Below, piece by piece: positions 16,292-25,004 of a stretch of 64,000 bases of DNA. Source of the DNA: Rufibacter tibetensis (GTDB lineage Bacteria; Bacteroidota; Bacteroidia; Cytophagales; Hymenobacteraceae); contig NZ_CP012643.1 of NCBI RefSeq assembly GCF_001310085.1, forward strand, positions 1,643,001-1,707,000, in the 5' to 3' direction. The translations under genes and the position numbers were made by a program. Each line of letters begins with the position of its first letter. Within the stretch, counting starts at the first letter, position 1. The notes below the pieces were generated by a model that saw only the letters and a program-made list of their open reading frames with translations, was not told the origin of the DNA and made no database searches.

Positions 16292-17710
16292 ATGAAAATC
16301 TTACTTACCGGTACTACGGGGTACATTGGGCAAAGCCTGCTTCCGGCGCTGCTGAAAGACGGCCATGAAGTGGTATGCTGCGTGCGGGACAAAAACCGGT
16401 TTGACCCAAGTAAATACACGACAGGCAAACTGCAGGTTATTGAGGTAGATTTCCTGGAACAGGATTCTCTGGCGGCCATTCCAGATGACATTGACGCCGC
16501 GTATTACCTTATCCATTCCATGTCGGCGGAGGGGGAAGATTTTGAGAAGCTGGAAAAGACCACGGCGCTCCATTTCAGGGATAGAATTCAGAAAACGGCC
16601 GCTAAACAGGTCATCTACCTGGGGGGCATCACCAATGACCAGAAGCTGTCCAAGCACCTGCACTCCAGAAAAGTAGTAGAGGAAGTTCTTGCTTCGGGCA
16701 CTTACCACCTCACTACCTTGCGGGCCGGCATCATTCTGGGTTCGGGCAGCGCGTCTTTTGAAATCATGCGTGATCTGGTAGAGAAACTGCCCGTTATGAT
16801 TACCCCCAAGTGGCTCAACACCAAATCGCAGCCCATCGCCATCCGGAACGTGATTGAGTACCTAGCCGGGGTGCTAGGCAAAGAGGAATTGTATGACCAA
16901 AGCTTTGATATTGGCGGGCCCGATGTGCTCACCTACAAGGAAATGCTGTTGGGGTTTGCCAAAGTGCGGGGCTTGAAACGGACCATTCTCATTGTGCCGG
17001 TCATGACACCCAAGCTTTCCTCCTATTGGCTTTATTTCGTCACTTCCACCTCATACACCCTGGCTACCAACCTGGTGCAGAGCATGCGCGTGGAAGTGGT
17101 GTGCAAAGACAACCGGCTTAAAGAAATTCTGGGTGTCACGTTGCTGCCGTATGACACCGCCATTAAACTAGCCTTTGACCGCATCCAGAACGAGGGCGTA
17201 ATTGCCAGTTGGAAAGATGCGTTGTCCAGCAACGTCCTGAACGAAGGCATCTCTAAACTGCTCACTGTGCCCACCTTCGGGTGTTTCACAGACAAACGAC
17301 AGGCCGAGGTAACCCAGGTAGAAAAATCGGTGCACAAGATCTGGTCTATTGGCGGCGAGAACGGGTGGTATTACGCCAACTGGCTTTGGAAACTGCGCGG
17401 GTTTATTGATAAGCTGTTTGGTGGTGTAGGCCTTCGGCGCGGCCGGAAAAATAGCACCATGATCCATGCCGGCGAATCGCTGGATTTTTGGCGCGTCCTC
17501 TACGCCGACAAAGAAGAAAAACGCCTGCTCCTCTACGCTGAAATGAAGTTACCCGGCGAGGCCTGGCTGGAGTTCAAGATCATTGGGCAGACGCTTTACC
17601 AGACCGCCACCTTCCGTCCGCTTGGGTTGTGGGGCCGCCTGTACTGGTACTCAGTGCTGCCATTTCATGCCTTTATTTTCAGTAACATGCTCAAACGGAT
17701 TTCCTCCTGA
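16292..17710 (+). CDS. NAD(P)-binding SDR-like protein with C-terminal DUF2867
   Basis: The 472-residue protein begins with an atypical-SDR Rossmann motif TGTTGYIGQSL, and has YLIHSMS, YLGGITND and LRAGIILGSGSASFE at positions typical of NmrA/SDR-a proteins (first 300 residues). The C-terminal 150 residues (KIWSIGGENGWYYANWLWK … FWRVLYADKE … FRPLGLWGRLYWYSVLPFH) match DUF2867. Such fusions occur in Bacteroidota and Actinobacteria; their substrate is unknown. It is likely cytoplasmic, perhaps membrane-associated through the aromatic C-terminus. Confidence 0.88.
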   Translation: MKILLTGTTGYIGQSLLPALLKDGHEVVCCVRDKNRFDPSKYTTGKLQVIEVDFLEQDSLAAIPDDIDAAYYLIHSMSAEGEDFEKLEKTTALHFRDRIQKTAAKQVIYLGGITNDQKLSKHLHSRKVVEEVLASGTYHLTTLRAGIILGSGSASFEIMRDLVEKLPVMITPKWLNTKSQPIAIRNVIEYLAGVLGKEELYDQSFDIGGPDVLTYKEMLLGFAKVRGLKRTILIVPVMTPKLSSYWLYFVTSTSYTLATNLVQSMRVEVVCKDNRLKEILGVTLLPYDTAIKLAFDRIQNEGVIASWKDALSSNVLNEGISKLLTVPTFGCFTDKRQAEVTQVEKSVHKIWSIGGENGWYYANWLWKLRGFIDKLFGGVGLRRGRKNSTMIHAGESLDFWRVLYADKEEKRLLLYAEMKLPGEAWLEFKIIGQTLYQTATFRPLGLWGRLYWYSVLPFHAFIFSNMLKRISS

Positions 17711-17734
17711 ACAGCATAGTTTCTGCCCGTTTGT

Positions 17735-17770
17735 AGACCGTTTTTCAATTTCTAGGCCCAAAACAAGAAG
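17735..17770 (+). repeat. Dispersed TAAAAC motif, copy after 17710
   Basis: A CCGTTTTTC block followed by TAGGCCCAAAAC lies 25 bp after the upstream stop codon and fits the dispersed motif consensus loosely. Confidence 0.3.
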
Positions 17771-17893
17771 TCCTTCTGATAACCTGAAAGCCTCAACAGG
17801 AAAACAACTCCACAAGTCTTCGGTTAACAGATGAAATACACCGTTAGACAATAGACTCAGTGGCAAATGCCTGGTGAATAGCAGAAGGATAAG

Positions 17894-18796
17894 ATGGAGA
17901 AAGTGATTTTAGTGGCAGGCGGTACCGGGAATCTGGGCGAAAGAATTATTCATTTCCTTCTTAAAAACGGAGCTCAGGTGCGGGCCATTGTTCGCGCCAG
18001 CAGTGACGCCAGAAAAGTAGAAAGACTCCGGAAACTGGGTGTAGAGGTTATGCAGGTGAATATGAACAGCGTGGCCGAAATCACTAAAGCCTGCCAGGAT
18101 GTTTCTTGTGTGGTATCTGCCCTGTCAGGCTTGCGTGAAGTCATTGTTGACACCCAGAAAGTCTTGCTGGATGCCGCCGTAGCAGCCGAAGTTCCCCGGT
18201 TCATTCCCTCAGACTTCTCGCTGGATTTCACCAAGCTTGCTGTTGAGGAAAACCGGAACCTGGGCTTGCGGAAAGAATTTCACCAGTACCTGAACAAGGC
18301 ACCTATCATTGCCACTACCATCTTCAACGGTGCCTTCGCTGATATGCTGACCGGCCAGATGCCATTGGTGCTCTTTAAATTTAAACGGGTACTGTACTGG
18401 GGCAACGCCGACCAGCGCATGGACTTTACCACCATGGACAACACCGCGGCATTCACCGCACGGGCTGCGTTGGATGACGCCGCCCCGCGCTACCTCAGAA
18501 TTGCCGGAGACCAATTAAGCGCCCGCGAGATCAGGGAAGTGGCAAGCCAGGTTACGGGAGAAAAGTATGGCCTGCTCCGTCCCGGCGGGTTGGGGTTATT
18601 GGGTATGATGATCAAAGTGGCCCGTACCGTAGCTCCTGGAGGAGAGGAAATCTACCCCGCCTGGCAAGGCATGCAGTACATGCACAACATGCTGGATGGT
18701 CGCGGCCATCTGCACAAACTAGACAACCAGCGCTACCCAGATCTGCGGTGGACCACTGTACGGGACGTGCTTTCAGCACACCTGGCAACTGCCTGA
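17894..18796 (+). CDS. NmrA-like NAD(P)H-binding oxidoreductase
   Basis: The 300-residue protein has the Rossmann motif VAGGTGNLGERI, an NADP-type R in VRASSD, and VPRFIPSDFSLDF followed by NRNLGLRKEFHQYL, which resembles the phenylpropanoid/isoflavone-reductase and aromatic-alcohol-reductase branch of the NmrA family (the Lys in that helix is the usual catalytic residue). It is cytoplasmic and full-length. It follows a related SDR-like protein on the same strand but 183 bp away, so a shared transcript is uncertain. The substrate cannot be inferred. Confidence 0.85.
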   Translation: MEKVILVAGGTGNLGERIIHFLLKNGAQVRAIVRASSDARKVERLRKLGVEVMQVNMNSVAEITKACQDVSCVVSALSGLREVIVDTQKVLLDAAVAAEVPRFIPSDFSLDFTKLAVEENRNLGLRKEFHQYLNKAPIIATTIFNGAFADMLTGQMPLVLFKFKRVLYWGNADQRMDFTTMDNTAAFTARAALDDAAPRYLRIAGDQLSAREIREVASQVTGEKYGLLRPGGLGLLGMMIKVARTVAPGGEEIYPAWQGMQYMHNMLDGRGHLHKLDNQRYPDLRWTTVRDVLSAHLATA

Positions 18797-18821
18797 GCCA
18801 ACCTCCTAACCACTCAAATTT

Positions 18822-20837
18822 CTATTTCTGCTCCGGGTACAGGATGGCGTAACTCACGTCCTGAAAATACCTTGAAAGGTAACGGGGCACCACGTTGAAC
18901 TCGGGTCTGTATGAAACGGTGTGCGGTCTACCCAGCACCACGGTGAACAAATCGTTTTTGGTGATGTCTTTGGCCAGAGATGGAAAATCATCCCAGTTCT
19001 CATACAGTTCATAGCTGATGTTCACCGTGTAGCGGTCCTGGTTCTGCACGAAGGTCTCTAAGGTCTGCAACGTGCCTTTAGCCCCTAAAATGCGGATTCT
19101 GGCGCCTGCCCCTTTGGCTAATTGCAGAATGGTGTTCACCCAGTACGGGAACCCAGCTTCGCGTTCAGAGTTTTTAGGCACCACCACAATAATGGTTTGC
19201 AGGGTGTTCAGTGGCTCACAGAACTTGCAGAAGATGGTCTGCACAGTGGTGTGGTTTACCACCCGGTTCAGGATGCTGCCCCAAAACCATTCGCGGGTGC
19301 TTAACTTGCCGTTCCAGGCCATGACCACCTCTGTAATGCGCAGTTCCCTTACCGCCCTGATGATCCCGTTCCCCACGTTGATATCTACCCGGTACACTGG
19401 ACGAATTACATCCGGATCTTCGGTTACCTCATGAATTACGGAGGCCACATCGCGCTGGTGCAGCTTGATTTTATCCTCGGGGTTATGATGTTCTGAAACC
19501 ACCACCAGGGGCAGTAACGGTTCGGCGGCAATTGGATTCTTGATGAGCAACGAAAAGTCCAGAAGCCGTTTCAGGTGCTCCATGTTATCTACCGGAATCA
19601 GGATACGTTCATCGCCCTCGGTGCCTTCCGGTACTTTATCGGCCATGGCAATGGCAATTTTCCTACCCGCTTTTTCGGCCACGATGCTACTGATGAGGCA
19701 GGAAACCAAAATCAGGAGAATGGTCCCGTTCAAGGCTCTTTCGTCCAGAATTTTCAGGTTATACCCAATCAAGACTACCGCAATGGTGGCCGCCGCATGG
19801 GCACTGCTCATTCCAAAAATCAATCTCCGTTCATCAGCATCAAATCCGTAGATCTTTTGGGTACAAAAAGCCGCCAGCCATTTCCCGGCAAACGAAATCA
19901 CGATGATTACGGCCGCTACAAACAAGGCCTCGGGGCCTTCCAGCAGCACCCGCACGTCTACCAGCATGCCCACGCTGATGAGGAAAAACGGGATAAACAA
20001 AGTGTTGCCCACAAACTCGGTGCGGTGCATCAGCGGCGAGGCTTTGGGAATAAGTTGGTTTAAGGCTAAACCAGCCAAAAACGCTCCAATAATAGGCTCG
20101 GCTCCGGCCACGTGCGCCAAGAACCCAGATAAAAACACCACCGCCAAAACAAACAGGTATTGGGCATTTCCCTCGCCCTCCAGGGCCCTGAAAAACCAAC
20201 GGCTTATGCGGGGCACGCCCCAAAGCACCACAAACACGAAGACCGCCAGAGAAGCCACAAACTGCACCCAAAACAAAGGCGACAAATCTGGTTTCTGGAG
20301 ATTGGTGACTACGGCCAGAATAATCAGCACGGCCGCATCAGTGATGATGGTACCGCCCAGAATAAGGGTCACCGTTCGGTGCTGCGTAATGCCCAAGCGC
20401 CCGATGATGGGGTACGCCACCAGCGTATGCGTGGAGAACATACTGGCCAGCAGGAAAGACGAAAGCAGGCTGTACCCCAGAATATAGTGCGCCCCAAGAA
20501 AACCCAGAATAAGTGGGATGATGAAGGTGAGCGTTCCAAAGACAATGCTCTTGTTTTTGTTCTCCCGGAAATCGTCCATGTCCATTTCCAGACCGGCCAG
20601 GAACATGATGTAGAGCAACCCGATGGTACTGAACAGCACCACGCTTTCATCGCGCTCCAGCACGCCCAACCCATGCGGCCCCAGCAACACGCCAGACAAG
20701 ATGAGGCCCAGAATACCCGGGATTCCCATTTTGTTGAACAGCATGGGAGAAAACAAAATCACCAGCAAGATGACCGCGAAAACTAAAACCGGGTCCTGAA
20801 TAGGAAGACTGAACAGGGACAGGGATGATAAGACCAT
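18822..20837 (-). CDS. Kef-type (CPA2) cation:proton antiporter with C-terminal USP-like domain
   Basis: From the ATG at 20837 the protein has 671 residues. About 400 residues of 12-13 hydrophobic helices (PVLVFAVILLVILFSPMLFNKMGIPGILGLILSGVLLGPHGL is the CPA2 entry; FLAGLEMDMDDF and AGAEPIIGAFLAGLALNQ are core motifs) are followed by a cytoplasmic tail of about 250 residues in which two universal-stress-protein-like repeats can be suspected (ERILIPVDNMEHLKRLLDFS … TIIVVVPKNSE). It would exchange Na+ or K+ for protons across the inner membrane. The frame is open to 20972, but the extra 45 residues are charged and unlike the family. Confidence 0.87.
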   Translation of the reverse strand: MVLSSLSLFSLPIQDPVLVFAVILLVILFSPMLFNKMGIPGILGLILSGVLLGPHGLGVLERDESVVLFSTIGLLYIMFLAGLEMDMDDFRENKNKSIVFGTLTFIIPLILGFLGAHYILGYSLLSSFLLASMFSTHTLVAYPIIGRLGITQHRTVTLILGGTIITDAAVLIILAVVTNLQKPDLSPLFWVQFVASLAVFVFVVLWGVPRISRWFFRALEGEGNAQYLFVLAVVFLSGFLAHVAGAEPIIGAFLAGLALNQLIPKASPLMHRTEFVGNTLFIPFFLISVGMLVDVRVLLEGPEALFVAAVIIVISFAGKWLAAFCTQKIYGFDADERRLIFGMSSAHAAATIAVVLIGYNLKILDERALNGTILLILVSCLISSIVAEKAGRKIAIAMADKVPEGTEGDERILIPVDNMEHLKRLLDFSLLIKNPIAAEPLLPLVVVSEHHNPEDKIKLHQRDVASVIHEVTEDPDVIRPVYRVDINVGNGIIRAVRELRITEVVMAWNGKLSTREWFWGSILNRVVNHTTVQTIFCKFCEPLNTLQTIIVVVPKNSEREAGFPYWVNTILQLAKGAGARIRILGAKGTLQTLETFVQNQDRYTVNISYELYENWDDFPSLAKDITKNDLFTVVLGRPHTVSYRPEFNVVPRYLSRYFQDVSYAILYPEQK

Positions 20838-21145
20838 TATGGTATAAGGAAAAGGATACACTAGGTACGGCGCATCTGAACGGATGTTCCTGCCTTCCTT
20901 TGCCCTTACTTGATACAGGGTAACTAGTTTTGGCATTGGCCCTGCTCTTCCCCAATCTCCGTATATTTTCACAAAACAAGGTACAAACCCCAGACTGGAG
21001 AGCCTTTCCAGAAGCAGGACCAGTCCTGCAGGCCAAGTCTACTGAAACTCCATGCGGAGGCTATGGGAAACTTTTCTACATTTAAGAAGCCAACTCTGTC
21101 CTGCACTGGCTTGCTGGCTTGAATCATCTCTCAGAACACGCTTAC

Positions 21146-21179
21146 CGCCTATTTTCCTGAAAACACCCTAGAAACTAAA
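21146..21179 (+). repeat. Dispersed TAAAAC-like motif, copy before the GntP gene
   Basis: CGCCTATTTTCCTGAAAACA with a weak AGAAAC end lies 15 bp before the gene start. The first half fits the motif better than the second. Confidence 0.3.
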
Positions 21180-21193
21180 CCAACTACTGGTCT

Positions 21194-22510
21194 ATGCCAC
21201 TCCTGCTGATTGCCCTTGCCGTACTCGCATTGCTGATTCTGATGATCGTTTTCCGGCTGAATGCCTTTCTGGCCCTGATTCTGGTAGCGCTGGGCCTGGG
21301 CATTGCCGAAGGGATGCCGGTGAAAGACGCAATTACCTCGGTGCAGAATGGCATTGGCAGTACGCTTGGTTCCATTGCCTTGATCATAGGTTCTGGTTCT
21401 ATGCTGGGCACCCTCATTTCAGACAGCGGGGCCGCTCAACGTATTTCGTTGAGTTTAATTAAGAAGTTCGGGATAAGGCATATTCAATGGGCCATGATCT
21501 TGACTGGTTTTGTGGTAGGTCTGCCTATGTTCTACAATGCGGGTTTTATTCTGCTGATTCCGCTGGTGTTTAGCATTGCCGCCTCTACGGGGTTGCCGCT
21601 TTTGTACGTGGGCATTCCCATGGCAGCGGCGCTTTCGGTGACGCACGGCTACTTGCCTCCGCACCCCGGTCCTACTTCCATTGCCGTCATTTACAAAGCA
21701 GACATGGGCCTGACGCTCATCTATGGGGTCATTGTGGCCATACCCTCCATCATCATTGCCGGACCTATCTTCACGCGTTTTCTAACCAAGTACAAAGCCA
21801 GTCCGCCCGCCGGGTTGGCTCCCCCTAGAATCTTCACCGATGAGGAAATGCCAGGCTACGGCGTGAGTTTCTTCACCGCTGTTTTCCCGGTGGTACTCAT
21901 GGCTGTGGCTACGTTGGCCAATGCCGCCCTGCCACCAGAATCTGTTCTCCGGAAAACGCTGGACTTTGTGGGTGATCCGGCCATTGCCTTGCTCCTATCG
22001 GTACTGCTGGCTATTTACACTTTGGGGTTAAGCCGGGGCCGCAAGATGGATGATTTGATGTCGTTGCTGACAGGCTCAGTGAGCAGCATTGCCATGATCA
22101 TGCTGATCATTGGCGGCGGCGGCGCCCTGAAACAGGTACTGGTAGACAGCGGCGTAGGCGATTACATTACGGCACTGGTACGCGACCTGTCGCTCTCCCC
22201 TTTGGTGCTGGCCTGGAGCATAGCGGCTTTGTTACGGGTATGTTTAGGATCGGCCACGGTAGCCGCCATTACTACTGCAGGCATCACCTTGCCCATGATT
22301 GCCACCGGCGTAAGCCCAGAACTGATGGTGCTTTCCACGGGCGCGGGCAGCCTGATGTTCTCGCACGTCAACGACCCTGGCTTCTGGATGTTCAAAGAAT
22401 ACTTCAGCCTCAGCATTCCAGACACCATTGCCACTTGGTCCATCATGGAAACATTGGTATCAGTGATCGGTTTATTAGGCGTGTTGGGGCTGAATGCTTT
22501 CATAGGTTAA
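21194..22510 (+). CDS. GntP-family gluconate/organic acid permease
   Basis: The 438-residue inner-membrane protein has about 12 hydrophobic helices and GntP landmarks: GIAEGMPVKDAITSVQNGIGSTLGSIALIIGSGSMLG near the N-terminus, LPMFYNAGFILLIPLVFS, HGYLPPHPGPTSIA (the conserved PPHPGP loop) and LGSATVAAITTAGITLP with FSHVNDPGFWMFKEYF late. It should import gluconate or a similar sugar acid with protons. No gluconate kinase or regulator is adjacent, so the true substrate stays open. The start at 21194 leads directly into the first helix. Confidence 0.92.
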   Translation: MPLLLIALAVLALLILMIVFRLNAFLALILVALGLGIAEGMPVKDAITSVQNGIGSTLGSIALIIGSGSMLGTLISDSGAAQRISLSLIKKFGIRHIQWAMILTGFVVGLPMFYNAGFILLIPLVFSIAASTGLPLLYVGIPMAAALSVTHGYLPPHPGPTSIAVIYKADMGLTLIYGVIVAIPSIIIAGPIFTRFLTKYKASPPAGLAPPRIFTDEEMPGYGVSFFTAVFPVVLMAVATLANAALPPESVLRKTLDFVGDPAIALLLSVLLAIYTLGLSRGRKMDDLMSLLTGSVSSIAMIMLIIGGGGALKQVLVDSGVGDYITALVRDLSLSPLVLAWSIAALLRVCLGSATVAAITTAGITLPMIATGVSPELMVLSTGAGSLMFSHVNDPGFWMFKEYFSLSIPDTIATWSIMETLVSVIGLLGVLGLNAFIG

Positions 22511-22844
22511 GCCATTCACATACTCCTTAAACTTAGGACACAAGCCAAGTTTCAAAGCAGGGTCTAACATCCACCAAGGCTTTTAAGATGTTTTCAGGAA
22601 ATATGCCCGAAAACCGTTCCCTTCTATTGCAGAAGATTTATGATGGCTTACCCCAACTGTTTTGCTATAATAAAACAAATAAGTAAATTCATTCACCTGC
22701 CCTCCCGCTCTGCTTTGATAGCGTCTTTGAAAGAATTTTGCTTAGCGGACAACCTGGTAGTAGCCGCTCTGTAAACCTTCTGCACGCGTAAGAGCGCCTC
22801 CGTGAGTTTCATCTGGTAAAGAATAAAAATCAAGAAGAACGGCT
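22511..22844. other. Intergenic gap with a motif copy and a small reverse ORF
   Basis: 334 bp between GntP and the isolated seventh paralogue. It holds one dispersed-motif copy at 22588-22616 (GATGTTTTCAGGAAATA, GCCCGAAAAC) and a 39-codon reverse ORF at 22693-22812 listed separately. No hairpin of note was seen. Confidence 0.5.
22693..22812 (-). CDS. Possible small basic protein of 39 residues
   Basis: A complete ATG-to-TGA reading frame encodes MKLTEALLRVQKVYRAAT, then TRLSAKQNSFKDAIKAEREG and R. The composition is natural for a soluble helix (regular Leu/Ala, many Lys and Arg) and unlike the AT-rich surroundings. It might be a real small protein or the end of a decayed gene. There is no homology evidence. 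Confidence 0.25.
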   Translation of the reverse strand: MKLTEALLRVQKVYRAATTRLSAKQNSFKDAIKAEREGR

Positions 22845-23264
22845 ATGAGAAAGCTTCTAATAGTTTGCGCACTTTTAACTTCAGTGTTGTCTTCCTACGG
22901 CCAGGTAACTCCTCCTCCTGAGAAAACAAGCGCGGAATTACTCCAGTTAGGCCGGTCTCAAACTACCGCCGGCTGGATTTTTGCCGCAAGTGGGCTTGCC
23001 TTATTAGTGGCGGGAGCGGCCACTCACCAGAATGTACTTGAGCAATGGTATCTGGATGAGGAAGCAGACAATACCATGTCAAACGGAATGATGGGGCTGG
23101 GAAGCGCAGCTATGGTAGGCAGTGTGTTCTTCTTTTTATCAGGTAGCCGCAACAAAGATAAAGCCGCCTATCTGGAGATGACCAGCCACCTCACCCGAAC
23201 TCCCCAGTTAGGTGCATCAGGATCAAAAGTGCAGCCCGGCATTTCCCTCAAAATAACCTTCTGA
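22845..23264 (+). CDS. Small secreted two-helix protein, isolated seventh copy
   Basis: The 139-residue protein shares the full plan of the tandem family 6.7 kb upstream: a signal peptide ending SYGQ, the spacer VTPPPEKTSAELLQLGRSQTT, helix 1 GWIFAASGLALLVAGAA, a loop with ADNTMS, helix 2 GLGSAAMVGSVFFFLSG, a basic RNKDKAAYL cluster, and a C-terminal GISLKITF. It has shed some Gly in helix 1. Its separation by four unrelated genes shows that the family can move or that the intervening genes were inserted. Confidence 0.8.
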   Translation: MRKLLIVCALLTSVLSSYGQVTPPPEKTSAELLQLGRSQTTAGWIFAASGLALLVAGAATHQNVLEQWYLDEEADNTMSNGMMGLGSAAMVGSVFFFLSGSRNKDKAAYLEMTSHLTRTPQLGASGSKVQPGISLKITF

Positions 23265-23593
23265 GTTCTTCCTCAGCAGGTAGCAATCTCTTATGCTTGT
23301 GTCAATCTTTAGGCTGCCCAAGCGGTTGCCAATGCCGTTTGCCCAACCAGAAAACGGGTAATAGAGCAATTTGCTTTGTCTAGGCAAGTCTAAATTTAAA
23401 CTGTTTGGTGAGCAGTTGTGCATACTTTCACCAGATAACTCATCACCCTCAAGTCAACTTGGTTGCTAAACCAGCACAGAGACAAAATCCTTTTTTCATC
23501 AGCTTAAATGCCTTTTACCTCGTAGCATAGAGAACGGCCTTTCTAATCGAGCAAGGCTGTACGTTGTTTTTAAAGCATTTTTAAGAAACCAGG
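23265..23593. other. Intergenic gap, no feature seen
   Basis: 329 bp of mixed composition between the seventh paralogue and the FrnE-like gene. I see no reading frame with coding character, no strong hairpin and no copy of the window's repeats. Confidence 0.5.
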
Positions 23594-24289
23594 ATGAAAG
23601 TAGAGATATGGTCTGATGTGGTTTGTCCTTTTTGCTACATAGGCAAACGCAGATTTGAGAAGGCGCTGGAAGCCTTTCCGGCGAAAGAGAAAGTAGAAGT
23701 AGTCTGGCGCAGTTTCCAGTTAGATCCCGACCTGAAGTTTGTGCCTGGCCAATCGGTGCACGAGTACCTGGGCAAACGGAAAGGCGGCACTACGGCAGAC
23801 GGCAAGAAAATGAATGACCAGATGGCTGCCATGGCCAAAGAAGTAGGCCTGAACTATGACTTTGACAAGGCCATCATCAACAACACCTTTGACGCGCACC
23901 GTTTAATCCACCTTGCTAAAAACCACCAGAAGCAGGACGAGATGAAAGAACGGCTGTTTGAGGCGTATTACACGCAAGGCAAAAACGTGGGTGATCTGGA
24001 TACGCTGGTACAACTGGGCGAAGAAGTAGGCCTAGACGGCGCAGAGATCAGACAGGCCCTGCAAAGTGATGCCTACGCGCAGGAAGTGCAGCAAGACATC
24101 TATCAGGCCCAGCAGGTAGGCGTGCGCGGCGTTCCCTTCTTTGTGTTCAATAACAAGTACGCCGTCTCTGGTGCGCAACCCACTGAGTTGTTCCAGGAAG
24201 TACTGGACAAGGTATGGGACGAAGAAAAACCCCAGATCATTAGCGGCGAAGGTGCGGGCTCCTGTTCCATTGACGGCACCTGTGATTAA
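23594..24289 (+). CDS. DsbA-family FrnE-like oxidoreductase
   Basis: The 231-residue protein has a thioredoxin fold with an inserted helical domain. The C11-P-F-C14 active site lies in SDVVCPFCYIGKRR, the cis-Pro loop is VGVRGVPFFVFNNKYAVSGAQP, and DAHRLIHLAK is the usual mid-helix. It has no signal peptide, so it is cytoplasmic like FrnE and other 2-hydroxychromene-isomerase-like members. It likely acts in thiol-disulfide exchange or stress defence. It begins a three-gene unit with the PfpI-like (27-bp gap) and OYE (7-bp gap) genes. Confidence 0.92.
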   Translation: MKVEIWSDVVCPFCYIGKRRFEKALEAFPAKEKVEVVWRSFQLDPDLKFVPGQSVHEYLGKRKGGTTADGKKMNDQMAAMAKEVGLNYDFDKAIINNTFDAHRLIHLAKNHQKQDEMKERLFEAYYTQGKNVGDLDTLVQLGEEVGLDGAEIRQALQSDAYAQEVQQDIYQAQQVGVRGVPFFVFNNKYAVSGAQPTELFQEVLDKVWDEEKPQIISGEGAGSCSIDGTCD

Positions 24290-24316
24290 CACATAACCCA
24301 ATTAAAAACTAACACT

Positions 24317-24997
24317 ATGAAAATACTCATTGTTTTGACTTCGCACAGCGAGCTAGGAAATACCGGAGAGAAAACCGGCTTCTGGATAGAAGAATTTGCC
24401 GCTCCCTACTACGTATTCAAGGATGCCGGCGCAGAGATCACCCTGGCCTCGCCCAAAGGCGGACAACCACCTATTGACCCAAAAAGTGATGCCCCTGAAA
24501 ACCAAACCGAAGCTACCAAGCGCTTCAAGGAAGACCAGGCGTTGCAACAACTCCTGGCCAACACAAAAAAGGTGAGAGATGTATTTGCAGAAGATTTTGA
24601 TAGCGTCTTTTATCCCGGTGGACACGGTCCACTATGGGACTTGTATGAAAGCCCGGAATCGGTGCAGTTGATTGAGGCTTTCTGGAAGAGCAAGAAACCC
24701 GTAGCCGCCGTCTGCCACGCGCCCGCCGTCTTGCTCAACGTGAAAGACGAGAATGGCGAGCCTTTAGTGAAAGGCAAGAATGTGACCGGTTTTACCAACA
24801 CCGAGGAAGAAGCCGTGGGCTTAACCGAAGTAGTGCCGTACTTGCTGGAAGATGAATTAAAGAACAAAGGTGGGCACTATTCCAAAACCAGTGATTGGGG
24901 CGTGCATGTAGTAAAGGATGGTTTGCTGATCACCGGTCAGAACCCGGCTTCGTCTGAAGAAGCGGCGCACCAACTACTTCAACTCTTAAACAAATAA
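24317..24997 (+). CDS. DJ-1/PfpI family protein, Hsp31-like
   Basis: The 226-residue cytoplasmic protein has the nucleophile elbow AVCHAPAVLL (C133, H134) and E25 in GFWIEEFAAPYYVF, the set seen in Hsp31/YhbO-related class I glutamine-amidotransferase-like proteins (glyoxalase III, deglycase or chaperone roles are claimed for relatives). PGGHGPLWDL and TGFTNTEEEAVGL are further landmarks. It sits between a FrnE-like and an OYE-like gene on the same strand, which points to a redox/electrophile stress operon. Confidence 0.92.
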   Translation: MKILIVLTSHSELGNTGEKTGFWIEEFAAPYYVFKDAGAEITLASPKGGQPPIDPKSDAPENQTEATKRFKEDQALQQLLANTKKVRDVFAEDFDSVFYPGGHGPLWDLYESPESVQLIEAFWKSKKPVAAVCHAPAVLLNVKDENGEPLVKGKNVTGFTNTEEEAVGLTEVVPYLLEDELKNKGGHYSKTSDWGVHVVKDGLLITGQNPASSEEAAHQLLQLLNK

Positions 24998-25004
24998 GCG
25001 GCCT

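Noticed and set aside
20160-20786. Plus-strand frame of 208 codons opposite the antiporter
   Set aside because: His/Gln-rich shadow of a conserved transmembrane region; no coding signature of its own.
20838-20972. Extended N-terminus of the antiporter
   Set aside because: The extra 45 residues are charged, do not fit CPA2 proteins, and an ATG at 20837 leads directly into the first helix.
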